Source: Pseudomonas capeferrum (lineage in GTDB: Bacteria > Pseudomonadota > Gammaproteobacteria > Pseudomonadales > Pseudomonadaceae). From it: a DNA stretch of 64,000 nucleotides. A program made the position numbers and the translations under genes. The notes under the pieces are model-generated. The model did not search any database, was not told the DNA's origin, and was given only the letters and a program-made list of their open reading frames with translations. Below, piece by piece: positions 12,367 to 20,843 of this stretch. The stretch spans positions 1 through 64,000 of the forward strand of contig NZ_JAAMQM010000011.1 in NCBI RefSeq assembly GCF_013523055.1, in the 5' to 3' direction. How positions within the stretch are numbered: position 1 is the stretch's first letter; every line of letters begins with the position of its first letter.

Positions 12367-12411
12367 GGTCCATCCAAACAGGGCTGCAAAGCCGCCCTGT
12401 TTGGATGGACC
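12367..12411. repeat. Perfect 18-bp inverted repeat
   Basis: GGTCCATCCAAACAGGGC (12367-12384) and its exact complement (12394-12411) with a 9-nt loop. There is no T-tract on either side, so it is not a clear terminator. It lies 86 bp after the integrase stop and could be a protein-binding site, a structured RNA end or a small-element relic. Confidence 0.7.
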
Positions 12412-12938
12412 TCACTTTGAAGAGCTAAAAGCCACGACGTTGTCCGGGATTTACCATGGACTTCCACCGATGGATAACCGCTTTTCACGTCCCAAGAACG
12501 TTCAATTTCGGCCCTTGACCGGGTTTATCCACAGGCGTAGAACTGGTCGTGCAAGCGCTGTCGATGACAGCACCCCATGTGACCCGAACCTTAAAGGTCA
12601 CGCCGCAACCGCGGTGGTTCATCCCCCAAGTACGATTCGCGTCCGGTAGCTCGTACGGTCACTACCCATGTGATGGATGCCAACTAAACAACGTTGCCCC
12701 TGCGGCAGCCACCCTACCTTCCTGCCCAGCAGCAACTCATCCGATTGGCCATTTCGTATGCGCCAACCTGCACCCGTCTCTTTCTCCTGGAAAGAGACGG
12801 GCGCTCCTACCACTGCTGCAGCCCACGTCGCACTTGGCTTTGCGGCGATTCCCCTCGTGACAATCGGCGTGACAAACGCCGATGTCACCAGCAACAGCGG
12901 TGTAGATGATGGTGCCGCAGACCAAGGAATGGACTGTA

Positions 12939-12955
12939 CCTGACTGACAGTCAGG
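12939..12955. promoter_or_regulatory. 17-bp palindrome, operator-like
   Basis: CCTGACTGACAGTCAGG: perfect 8-bp arms around one base, 270 bp upstream of the second recombinase. It has the shape of a dimeric-repressor operator; no partner is identified. Confidence 0.35.
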
Positions 12956-13226
12956 CATGCCCCGGTCATCGCATTGCTGCGTTCACCCGGCTCAGGATCT
13001 TCAGGCGCTGGTCTCGTCAGCCAGTGCTGCCTCCACCCGCCCACCGGTAACGGTGTTTAGGAGGCCAGATCATGAGATGCCCTTGCTCCTGGTCGTAAGG
13101 AGCCGCCAGTCCCGCGTAGTGGACATTCCCCACAGGTCGCAGGGGCCTTGATCCCTGATAACACTCAGCATTCTTGGCGGGATGACGTGGGGCGAGGATT
13201 GGAGAACAAAAGTTGAGGTGACGGAT

Positions 13227-14207
13227 ATGGCATTGGTGGGCAGACGCGATGGCCGCAATTTCGGCTACGGCAGGCAATTGAGCTACGCAGGGCCGCAGGC
13301 GCTGAAAGACATGTTCGGCGGCGGCCATTACGGCACGGTCAAAGCGCACTGTGATCGGTGGCTGGCATTCGTGAAGTGGTGCCGCTCCGACCAGGGGCCC
13401 GGTATCAATGATGCGCGGCAGATTGATCGGAAGGTGCTGACCGGCTATGCGGCGTATCTGCGCGATGTGGTTGGGCGCGGTGACCTCGCCATCAGCACCG
13501 CACAAAATCGGCTGTCCAGCGTTAACAGGACCATGGCGGCACTTCGCGGTGATCAGCATGTGAAATTGCCCAGTCCGAGCAAGGCGTTAGGTATGCAGCG
13601 CAGCGGGGTTCGACATTCAGTGCCGCAGGGACAAGACCGCGAAAAGATAAAGCAAATCGTCGATGTTCTTTGCCGCCATCATCAGCTAAGAGCCGCTGCG
13701 ATTGTTCTGTTGGCGCGAGCCACCGGCATGCGCTTGCGTGAAGCCATCTTGGCTGACCTGCCACGGCTAAGCCGTGAGGCTCGCGATCTAGGCAGGATTA
13801 ACATCCAGGATGGCACCAAAGGCGGCCGCGCCGGCGCCTCGGCCCCCCGTTGGATTGCCGTGGACGAGAATGTTCGAGTTGCACTTGGGTTTGCACGCCA
13901 GGTGTCGCCTGCGGGTAGTCACAACCTGATTGCGCCAGACGAACGTTACCTAAAGATTCTGCAGGAAGTCGTCCGACCTGCGCGGGACATCCTCCATGCC
14001 CACAACCTCAATGGCTTCCATGAGCTACGAGCGGCGTACGCATGTGAGCGCTACGAGCAAATCACTCAACACCGCGCGCCTATCAACGGAGGTGAATGTT
14101 GCCGGGTAGATCGGAACCTTGATCGTGAGGCTCGGAGGCAAATCAGCCATGAGCTGGGACATGGTCGGATCGATGTGGTCGCGGCATATATTGGCGGACG
14201 GACATGA
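13227..14207 (+). CDS. Divergent tyrosine recombinase ('integrase domain-containing protein')
   Basis: 326 residues from ATG 13227 (GAGGTGA ribosome site; the 5' extension to 13182 lacks one). N-terminal SAM-like DNA-binding region (ALKDMFGGGHYGTVKAHCDRWLAFVKWC, about 20-60), then a catalytic domain retaining Arg in RATGMRLREA (about 168), H-x-x-R in HELRAAYACERY (about 265-268), His in LGHGRIDVV (about 312) and candidate nucleophile Tyr in AAYIGG (about 321). The set is complete, so activity is plausible. It differs strongly from the P4-type integrase next door and belongs to a type often found inside Pseudomonas islands without a known target. Its stop overlaps the start of the next ORF. 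Confidence 0.82.
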   Translation: MALVGRRDGRNFGYGRQLSYAGPQALKDMFGGGHYGTVKAHCDRWLAFVKWCRSDQGPGINDARQIDRKVLTGYAAYLRDVVGRGDLAISTAQNRLSSVNRTMAALRGDQHVKLPSPSKALGMQRSGVRHSVPQGQDREKIKQIVDVLCRHHQLRAAAIVLLARATGMRLREAILADLPRLSREARDLGRINIQDGTKGGRAGASAPRWIAVDENVRVALGFARQVSPAGSHNLIAPDERYLKILQEVVRPARDILHAHNLNGFHELRAAYACERYEQITQHRAPINGGECCRVDRNLDREARRQISHELGHGRIDVVAAYIGGRT

Positions 14208-14479
14208 GCAAGCAATTCGATATGGAGTTGTTCTTGGCTGGCGTGCTGACCGGCTCCCAAGCGACGCGGGGGCGGCACTTGCGGCAAGCGACGATTATTC
14301 AGGCTGCTATAGCTGAGCGGTGGCAGCGGGAGACGCCTTGGGGTTGGCAGAGAAAGCATCTGGATTGGTTTTTGAGAAGTGGCTTGGAACAGCGCAGTGA
14401 CGGTACGAAATATTATTATCTGCTCACCGTCAAATTGATCACTCGACGCTTGGGGGCGTCGTGGATTTTCGCTCTCTGA
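14204..14479 (+). CDS. 91-residue protein translationally coupled to the recombinase, unknown function
   Basis: It starts at ATG 14204 inside the ATGA that ends the recombinase, so the two are probably co-translated. MSKQFDMELFLAGVLTGSQATRGRHLRQATIIQAAIAERWQ... is basic, with two predicted helices then an aromatic WGWQRKHLDWFLR segment. It could be a small DNA-binding accessory factor (directionality factor or arm-site helper); no family is recognised. Coupling and composition support a real gene. Confidence 0.65.
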   Translation: MSKQFDMELFLAGVLTGSQATRGRHLRQATIIQAAIAERWQRETPWGWQRKHLDWFLRSGLEQRSDGTKYYYLLTVKLITRRLGASWIFAL

Positions 14480-14498
14480 GCACAGACGGTCCTCCACC

Positions 14499-14675
14499 GG
14501 AACCGACTGCAATCGATCCAAGCGATCCGTGACTGCTGCTCAAATTGCTCACGCTCGCCAGCGGCGTGGCTCGGACAAACCTATTTCCGAGATCCCAAAA
14601 CTATTTCGGGTGCACCAGTCTCCGATCTACCGAGCAATTGGCGACAGCCAACCGGTCGGCCATTTGCTGCAGTAA
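14499..14675 (+). pseudogene. C-terminal remnant of a serine recombinase (resolvase/invertase)
   Basis: A reading frame without a start ends at TAA 14673. It translates to ...TAAQIAHARQRRGSDKPISEIPKLFRVHQSPIYRAIG..., the helix-turn-helix end of Tn3/Hin-type resolvases (compare the family pattern sv.eIAklfgVsr.TvYRal). The catalytic N-terminal ~130 residues are missing. It is a relic of an earlier mobile element in the island. Confidence 0.65.
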
Positions 14676-14719
14676 CGGATCTCCACGCTATCAAACAGTT
14701 TTCCGCAAGCGGTAGAAAA

Positions 14720-14775
14720 CCAGCATGAGGCAGCCTTCGGCGGTCTCATGCTGGTGGCCTGCTTTTTCTTTTTCT
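14720..14775 (+). terminator. Hairpin with T-rich tail at the convergent end of hsdR
   Basis: CCAGCATGAG (14720-14729) pairs with CTCATGCTGG (14745-14754), followed by CTTTTTCTTTTTC on the plus strand. A plausible intrinsic terminator for rightward transcripts from the recombinase genes, 15 bp before the hsdR stop. Confidence 0.6.
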
Positions 14776-14789
14776 GGACATCACCAACA

Positions 14790-17700
14790 TCAAGCTAGTC
14801 CGAAATAGCGCTCGAAAAACACTGCCAGCTTGCCCAGCACTGTCTGCTTCTTAGCTGCATGCCCGTTGCCCTGCGAGAACCGCGATACCGGCGGCAGAAT
14901 CTTGGTGATAGCCGTACCAGCCGTGGGGACAGCGCCATTACGGAATGCATGTTCAACGAACTCACGTGCGGCCTCGGCGTTGAGGTTTTCCTCCGTGATG
15001 ATGCGTTCCAGCTCCTCGGTCTTCTTGGCCGCCATGAAGTTCTGCCACTGAACGTCCACCTTGGCCGTGGTATTGACCGACTCCACGAACTGAACGATGA
15101 GATCCTTCTTGTTTCGCAGGCTGGGGCTGGAGTTGATGGCGCGTTCGATGGTGGCGCGGATTTCCTTGTCTTCCCTCGTGCCCTTTTTCTTCAGGTACTG
15201 CTCGACCAGCAACAGGATGTAATCGACGTTGATTTCCACCTGCTTGATGAGCTCGATCTCAAAGACCACGTCGTCGTTGATCGACTCCTTCTCCGCTTCG
15301 GATGTCGTGCGAAACTCGGCATATAGGTTCAGATAAACGCTCTGGTAATCCTGAAATTGCCGCTCGCTGAGAATCTCGTTCCCGGCAAAATCGTCGAAGG
15401 CCGTCAGGATATTTTTCAGCCGCAGGATCGAGCCAAACAGCTTGATGAATACCTTCTGCGCCGCTTCGCCGACGATGGCCTGTCCCAGCGGGAATTTGTC
15501 GAGCAGCTCGCCGACTCGCGCCTGGTACTCAGCGTAATACTCGGCGTAAGGCTTCAGCAGCACGATCCCTTTGGCGTCTTTGTTGCCAAACAGGGCGAGC
15601 GCATCATTGGTTTCCTGCTCCAGATTGCGGAAGGAAACGATGTTGCCGTAGGTCTTTACCGAGTTGAGGATGCGGTTGGTGCGCGAATACGCCTGGATCA
15701 GACCATGCGCCTTGAGGTTTTTGTCCACCCACAGCGTGTTCAGCGTGGTGGCGTCGAAGCCGGTGAGGAACATGTTGACCACGATGACCAGGTCCAGCTC
15801 GCGCTTTTTCAGGCGCTGCGACAGATCCTTGTAGTAGTTCTGGAACTTGTCCGCAGAGGTATCGAAGCTGGTGGCGAACAGCGCGTTGTATTCCTTGATA
15901 GCGGCGTCCAGAAAATCCCGCGAGCTTTGATCCAGCCCCTCTGCCTCGAACTCTTCTTCGCCAAGTAGGCCGTCTTCGTCGTCCTCGTTGGCAGAAAAGC
16001 TGTAGATCAGCCCTACTTTGAGCCGATGGGCCTCAGGCAGCCCCTGCTGCTGCGCGTTAAATTCAGCGTAGTATCGCTTGGCCGCATCAATCGAGGCACA
16101 GGCAAACAGCGAGTTAAACCCTGCCACTCGTTTGCCATTATGACGATAGGTGCTGGCACGCTTGGTCTTCTGATCAAAATGCTCGCGGATATAGCCTACT
16201 ATCTGACTGATACGCTCCGGCGCCAACAGCGCGCGCTCCGTGTCGATGGCCGAGACCTGTTTGTCTTTGATCCGCGCCTGCATCTTGAGGGTATTGATGT
16301 AGTCGATGCGAAACGGCAAGACGTTCCTGTCGTTGATCGCGTCGACGATGGTGTAGGTGTGCAGCTTGTTGCCAAAGGCCTGCTCAGTAGTGCGACGCAA
16401 CGGGTTGCCGCCGGTTCCCGAGTTCTTCGCAAAGATCGGCGTGCCGGTGAAACCGAACAGGTTGTAGCGCTTGAAGACGCGGGTAATTTCGCTGTGCATG
16501 TCGCCGAACTGACTGCGGTGGCACTCGTCGAAGATCACCACAACATGCGCGTCGTACACCGGATGCTTCTTGTTCTTGGACACGAAGCGCGAAAGCTTCT
16601 GAATAGTCGTGATGATGATACGCGCGTTCGGGTCTTCCAGCTGCTTCTGCAACACCGAGGTGGAGGCATTGGAGTTGGCTGCGCCTTTCTCGAAGCGCTC
16701 GTATTCGCGCATGGTCTGATAGTCCAGATCCTTGCGATCCACCACGAACAGAACCTTCTCGATGTCCGGCAGATCACGGGCGAGCTGTGCGGCCTTGAAG
16801 CTGGTCAGCGTCTTGCCCGAGCCCGTGGTGTGCCAGATGTAACCGCCGGCCGCCACGGTGCCCAATTGTCGGTGGTTGGTCGAGGTGGCGATGCGTTGCA
16901 GGATGCACTCGGCAGCAACGATCTGGTAGGGCCGCATCACCAGCAGTTTGCGATCCACATCGAACACGCAGTACTTGGTGAGCACGTTCAGCAACGAATG
17001 CTTGGCAAAGAAAGTCTTGGTAAAGCCCACCAACTCGGTGATGGATTGGTTACGCGCGTCGGCCCACCAACTGGTGAAGGAAAAGCTGTTGGAGGTTTTA
17101 CTTTTGCTGCGCTTGCCGGACTGTTCCTGCAAGTGCCCATCGCGTACGGTGTTGCTGTAGTACTTGGTCAACGTGCCATTGCTGATCACAAACAGCTGCA
17201 CGTACTCGAACAGGCCGCTGCCCGCCCAGAAGCTCTCGCGCTGGTAGCGGTTGATCTGGTTGAAGGCTTCGCGGATGTCCACGCCACGGCGTTTGAGCTC
17301 GATATGCACCATCGGCAGGCCGTTGACCAGCACTGTGACATCGAATCGCGTGGCGTGCTTGCCGCCCTGCTCGCCGGTTGGCGTTTCGTACTGATTGATC
17401 ACCTGCAAGACGTTGTTGTGAATATTGGCCTTGTCGATCAGGTAGACGTTCTTGCTGCTGCCGTCATCGCGCTTCAGGACCTGGACGTGGTCTTCCTGCA
17501 GGCGCGCAGTTTTTTCCAGAATGCCGTCATTGCTGCCCGCAATGCAGGTCGCGAAGAAGCCCTGCCACTCGGCGTCGGAAAACACGAACTTGTTGAGCTG
17601 CTCCAGCCGAGCCCGCAGGTTGGCGACCAGCTCGGCCTCCGAACTGATCGTCAGGTACTCGTAGGCCTGCCGCTGCAGTTGTTCGATAAAAGCACTCTCC

Positions 17701-17828
17701 AGCGCCGCCTCGCTCTGGTAGCCAGTCTCGCGTACACTCAGCGCATCCGGCAGAAATTCGGCAACCACGGTGCTCTCGTTGGAGAGTGCAATGGCCTCGT
17801 AGCGATAGGGCTGGTTCTCAATGCTCAT
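14790..17828 (-). CDS. hsdR: Type I restriction endonuclease subunit HsdR
   Basis: 1012-residue motor/nuclease subunit that translocates DNA and cuts at a distance from unmodified sites, with HsdM and HsdS. The N-terminal PD-(D/E)xK nuclease is seen as FDVTVLVNGLPMVHIELKRRG (about 160-180). The SF2 motor has Walker A HTTGSGKTLTS (about 335-345), motif II IFDECHRSQFG (about 432) and motif III FTGTPIF. The long C-terminal helical region is intact (...ERYFGLA). Its ATG overlaps the hsdS stop (ATGA), so it is the last gene of the operon. Full length with all key motifs. Confidence 0.96.
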   Translation of the reverse strand: MSIENQPYRYEAIALSNESTVVAEFLPDALSVRETGYQSEAALESAFIEQLQRQAYEYLTISSEAELVANLRARLEQLNKFVFSDAEWQGFFATCIAGSNDGILEKTARLQEDHVQVLKRDDGSSKNVYLIDKANIHNNVLQVINQYETPTGEQGGKHATRFDVTVLVNGLPMVHIELKRRGVDIREAFNQINRYQRESFWAGSGLFEYVQLFVISNGTLTKYYSNTVRDGHLQEQSGKRSKSKTSNSFSFTSWWADARNQSITELVGFTKTFFAKHSLLNVLTKYCVFDVDRKLLVMRPYQIVAAECILQRIATSTNHRQLGTVAAGGYIWHTTGSGKTLTSFKAAQLARDLPDIEKVLFVVDRKDLDYQTMREYERFEKGAANSNASTSVLQKQLEDPNARIIITTIQKLSRFVSKNKKHPVYDAHVVVIFDECHRSQFGDMHSEITRVFKRYNLFGFTGTPIFAKNSGTGGNPLRRTTEQAFGNKLHTYTIVDAINDRNVLPFRIDYINTLKMQARIKDKQVSAIDTERALLAPERISQIVGYIREHFDQKTKRASTYRHNGKRVAGFNSLFACASIDAAKRYYAEFNAQQQGLPEAHRLKVGLIYSFSANEDDEDGLLGEEEFEAEGLDQSSRDFLDAAIKEYNALFATSFDTSADKFQNYYKDLSQRLKKRELDLVIVVNMFLTGFDATTLNTLWVDKNLKAHGLIQAYSRTNRILNSVKTYGNIVSFRNLEQETNDALALFGNKDAKGIVLLKPYAEYYAEYQARVGELLDKFPLGQAIVGEAAQKVFIKLFGSILRLKNILTAFDDFAGNEILSERQFQDYQSVYLNLYAEFRTTSEAEKESINDDVVFEIELIKQVEINVDYILLLVEQYLKKKGTREDKEIRATIERAINSSPSLRNKKDLIVQFVESVNTTAKVDVQWQNFMAAKKTEELERIITEENLNAEAAREFVEHAFRNGAVPTAGTAITKILPPVSRFSQGNGHAAKKQTVLGKLAVFFERYFGLA

Positions 17829-19060
17829 GCGGCTTCCTTGAAAGTGAGCAAACGGTCACGGTAATGCGCGTACTGCTGGCGACGGGCAGCGATCTCGGCA
17901 GGCAGACCGACGGAAATTTCATTTACCAGCGCATCGAATTTGTCGAGGATCGCGACGATGCGTGCTTGCTCCTCAGGTGAGGGAACAGGGATGGTCAGCT
18001 TGGCCAAGCTTCCTGCAGACAAGCGCTTCACCTTGGCTCGGGCGACAAACTTGTTCTTCTCCGCGTGAAACGCCGTGGTCTGGAAGTAATAGGAAACGAA
18101 CCGAGGGTTCAGCGAATGCCGGAAGGCGAAGCAGTCGTCATGAATCGCCACTTCGTCACGACCGAGCCAGGTCACCGCCTTGCCCACATCCTCAACCGTC
18201 TCGCCCACGCCAGCGATTATCAAATCACCTGGCTGCGCAAAACGAAGCGACGAAACCATATCAGCGCGCACATGCGAGACCGTCTCTTCCGTAGCAGTGC
18301 CGTACTGCGTGTAGATGTCGCCATAGTGTACACAGGGAACACCGTCTTCGACGTAGTCAGCCTTGGTAAAACGTCGCCCCCGGAAGAACTCTCCGACCTC
18401 TGCCATCGCGGCCCAGCGAATATCTTGATCCCTGAAAGTGAGCAAAGCGTCGCGGTAGTACTTGTACTGCCAGCGACGCGCCTCAAGCTCCGCCTCAAGT
18501 TCCCTCTCAAACTCCGCCTCAAGCTCCGTGAAAGTGTCCAGCACTTTCACGATTTTGCGTTGGATTTCGAGGGGCGGTACCGGAATCCGAATCTTCGCAA
18601 GACTCTTTGCCGAAACGTCGATAACTTTCGTGCCCGTCGCATGCCTTTTCTTCTCTGCGAAGAAACGAGGTGTTTGGAGGTAGTAGGAGAGGTACTTCGA
18701 GTCTTGACGATGCTTAAGCACCGTTGCGTGCCCCCCAGTGACAACTTGCTCGTCGCCTAGCCACGCCACAGCCTTGCAGACGTCCTCAATATTCTCACTG
18801 GTATTTGTAATGACCAGATCGCCCGGGTCAACCTTGGCAAGGCTCCTCGCCTTCTCTACAGAAACAAACGACATTGTTTCCGTAGTCCAAGTGCCGTAAT
18901 AGGTGTAAATCTGGCCGTAATGAATACAACCAATCCCTGATTCCACGAAATCAGATTTCGGCATTCCGTTACCTCGAACCAGTTCGCCTAAGTCGCCGAT
19001 TGGCCTAAATTCCACCCCTTCCGGGCAAAGTTCGGCAATTAACGCCTCAATCCGGCTCAT
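17825..19060 (-). CDS. hsdS: Type I restriction-modification specificity subunit HsdS
   Basis: 411 residues from MSRIEALIAELCPEGVEF; the in-frame extension to 19228 overlaps hsdM and reads through the micro-ORF in another frame, so it is rejected. Two target-recognition domains alternate with coiled-coil spacers (IPVPPLEIQRKIVKVLDTFTELEAEFERELEAELEARRWQYKYYRDALLTF near 190-240 and IPVPSPEEQARIVAILDKF... near the C-terminus). Unusually, the two recognition domains resemble each other along their whole length (for example GCIHYGQIYTYYGTWTTETMS and CVHYGDIYTQYGTATEETVS). Confidence 0.95.
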   Translation of the reverse strand: MSRIEALIAELCPEGVEFRPIGDLGELVRGNGMPKSDFVESGIGCIHYGQIYTYYGTWTTETMSFVSVEKARSLAKVDPGDLVITNTSENIEDVCKAVAWLGDEQVVTGGHATVLKHRQDSKYLSYYLQTPRFFAEKKRHATGTKVIDVSAKSLAKIRIPVPPLEIQRKIVKVLDTFTELEAEFERELEAELEARRWQYKYYRDALLTFRDQDIRWAAMAEVGEFFRGRRFTKADYVEDGVPCVHYGDIYTQYGTATEETVSHVRADMVSSLRFAQPGDLIIAGVGETVEDVGKAVTWLGRDEVAIHDDCFAFRHSLNPRFVSYYFQTTAFHAEKNKFVARAKVKRLSAGSLAKLTIPVPSPEEQARIVAILDKFDALVNEISVGLPAEIAARRQQYAHYRDRLLTFKEAA

Positions 19061-19194
19061 GGCTTTTTCTTCCCGATAATTTTCTTCTGCGCTGTCTTCG
19101 CGGTTGCCAGATAGGCCCCTTCCACCTCGTTCAGCTGCTCGGCTAGCCGCGCATCGATGGCGGTTGCATCGTCCCCTGTTAGCTGCTCGCTCAT
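19057..19194 (-). CDS. 45-residue micro-ORF between hsdM and hsdS
   Basis: ATG at 19194 overlaps the hsdM stop (ATGA), and its own TGA at 19057-19059 overlaps the hsdS ATG (19058-19060), so it is coupled on both sides. It translates as MSEQLTGDDATAIDARLAEQ, then a helical LNEVEGAYLATAKTAQ stretch and a lysine-rich end (KKIIGKKKP). An acidic N-terminal half and basic tail with heptad-like spacing suggest a short helical peptide. It could be an accessory of the methylase complex or simply a coupling leader. No family is recognised. Confidence 0.6.
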   Translation of the reverse strand: MSEQLTGDDATAIDARLAEQLNEVEGAYLATAKTAQKKIIGKKKP

Positions 19195-20771
19195 GCATGC
19201 ACTCCTTCCAGATCCGCAACGATGGCATCGATCTGCTTTCTCAACTCCATTTGCCGGGCAACGATGCCGCTGATTTTTTCATTGAGCTCACGAATATCCA
19301 ACGCTTCACTGGTGTCGGCCGGCTCGACATAGCTGGAGACGGCGATGTTGTAGCCGTTGGCGGCGATTTCGCCGTTCTCAACCATGCGAGCAAAATGGTC
19401 GATGCACTGGCGATCGGTGAATGCGTCAAGGATTTTCCGCTGGTGATCGAGCAACATCTTGTTCTTGTTGCCGCTGCGCACGAACAGGCTGGAGGCGTCG
19501 ATGAACAGCGTGGCGTTGTCGCGTTTTGACTTCTTCAGCACAATGATGCAGGTTGCGATGGTGGTGCCGAAGAACAAATCCGGTGGCAACTGGATGACGG
19601 CATCGACGTAGTTGTTGTCAATCAGGTACTTGCGAATTTTGGCTTCTGCACCACCTCGATAGAGCACGCCTGGATACTCAACAATTGCCGCGGTGCCATT
19701 TACCGCAAGCCAGCTTAGAATGTGCAGGGTGAAGGCGAGGTCTGCCTTGCTCTTGGGTGCGAGTACGCCTGCCGGGGCAAAACGCGGGTCGTTGATCAGC
19801 AGCGGATTGGCATCACCATCCCATTTGATCGAGTACGGCGGATTGGAGACGATGGCCTCGAAGGGCTCGTCATCCCAGTGCGCTGGATCGGTCAGCGTAT
19901 CGCCATGGGCGATGTTGAATTTCTCGTAGTTCACGTTGTGCAGGAACATGTTGATCCGGCACAGGTTGTAGGTGGTGAGGTTGATTTCCTGGCCGTAGAA
20001 GCCCTGACGCACCTTGTTGTGCCCTAGCACCTTGGAAAAGCTCAGCAACAGCGATCCGGAGCCGCAGGCCGGGTCATAAACCTTGTTAACCTCCTTCTTA
20101 CCGGCCACCGTTATACGGGCCAGCAGTTCGGAGACTTCCTGAGGGGTATAGAACTCGCCACCGGACTTGCCGGCGGTAGAGGCATACATCTGCATCAGGT
20201 ATTCGTAGGCGTCGCCGAACAGGTCGATGCTGTTGTCGGCAAAATTGCCCGAGCTGTTGCCCAGCGGCAGATCGCCAATGGCGTCGAGCAGCTTCACCAG
20301 CTTTTCGTTGCGCTTGGCCACGGTTGGGCCGAGCTTGCTGCTATTGACGTCCAGGTCATCGAACAGCCCCTTAAAGTCGTCCTCGCTACCAGCGCCCAAC
20401 GCCGAGGCCTCGATGTCCTTGAACACTTGCGACAGAGTTTCGTTGAGGTTCGGGTCATGGCGGGCGCGCTTGCGCACATTGGCGAACAGTTGCGACGGCA
20501 GGATGTAGAAGCCCTTTTCCTGAACCGTTTCGTAACGGCCCACGATAGCGTAGGCGTCTGCCAAATCGCTGTAGTCAAAATCCGCATTACCCGCGCGGCG
20601 CTCCTGTTCGTTGAGGTAGTTGGTCAGGTTCTCCGAGATGAAGCGGTAGAACAGCATGCCGAGCACATAAGTCTTGAAGTCCCAGCCATCGACGCTGCCA
20701 CGCAGGTCGTTTGCGATGCGCCAGATAGTTTTGTGCAGTTCGGCGCGTTCAAGATCTCTAGTGTTGCTCAT
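19191..20771 (-). CDS. hsdM: Type I DNA methyltransferase subunit HsdM
   Basis: 526-residue N6-adenine methyltransferase. The N-terminal HsdM helical bundle (LHKTIWRIANDLRGSVDGWDFKTYVLGMLFYRF) precedes the SAM-dependent core: motif I YDPACGSGSLLLSF (about 228) and catalytic motif IV NPPYSIKW (about 311). FYTPQEVSELLARI is also characteristic. First gene of the hsdM - micro-ORF - hsdS - hsdR operon. The WYL regulator lies 73 bp upstream on the same strand and may be co-transcribed. Confidence 0.96.
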   Translation of the reverse strand: MSNTRDLERAELHKTIWRIANDLRGSVDGWDFKTYVLGMLFYRFISENLTNYLNEQERRAGNADFDYSDLADAYAIVGRYETVQEKGFYILPSQLFANVRKRARHDPNLNETLSQVFKDIEASALGAGSEDDFKGLFDDLDVNSSKLGPTVAKRNEKLVKLLDAIGDLPLGNSSGNFADNSIDLFGDAYEYLMQMYASTAGKSGGEFYTPQEVSELLARITVAGKKEVNKVYDPACGSGSLLLSFSKVLGHNKVRQGFYGQEINLTTYNLCRINMFLHNVNYEKFNIAHGDTLTDPAHWDDEPFEAIVSNPPYSIKWDGDANPLLINDPRFAPAGVLAPKSKADLAFTLHILSWLAVNGTAAIVEYPGVLYRGGAEAKIRKYLIDNNYVDAVIQLPPDLFFGTTIATCIIVLKKSKRDNATLFIDASSLFVRSGNKNKMLLDHQRKILDAFTDRQCIDHFARMVENGEIAANGYNIAVSSYVEPADTSEALDIRELNEKISGIVARQMELRKQIDAIVADLEGVHA

Positions 20772-20843
20772 GGGACGGTAATCACTCTCAGTTTTCGTGT
20801 CGCCGGATGACTAACGCATCACGGCATGTATCTAATCGTTCGC

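Larger units (their letters stand above)
12281..13226. other. 946-bp interval without a recognisable gene
   Basis: Between the two recombinases. It holds a perfect 18-bp hairpin (12367-12411) and a 17-bp palindrome (12939-12955). Short frames are open on both strands, but none has a ribosome site plus family-like composition, so none is called. A GAGGTGA ribosome site at its right end belongs to the next gene. Confidence 0.5.

Noticed and set aside
12619..13044. Several 60-140 codon frames on both strands in the gap between the recombinases
   Set aside because: No ribosome sites, no family resemblance, and mutually overlapping; likely chance frames in GC-rich DNA.
16026..17864. 612-codon plus-strand frame across hsdR
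   Set aside because: Antisense shadow of a high-GC gene; hsdR on the other strand has all type I motifs.
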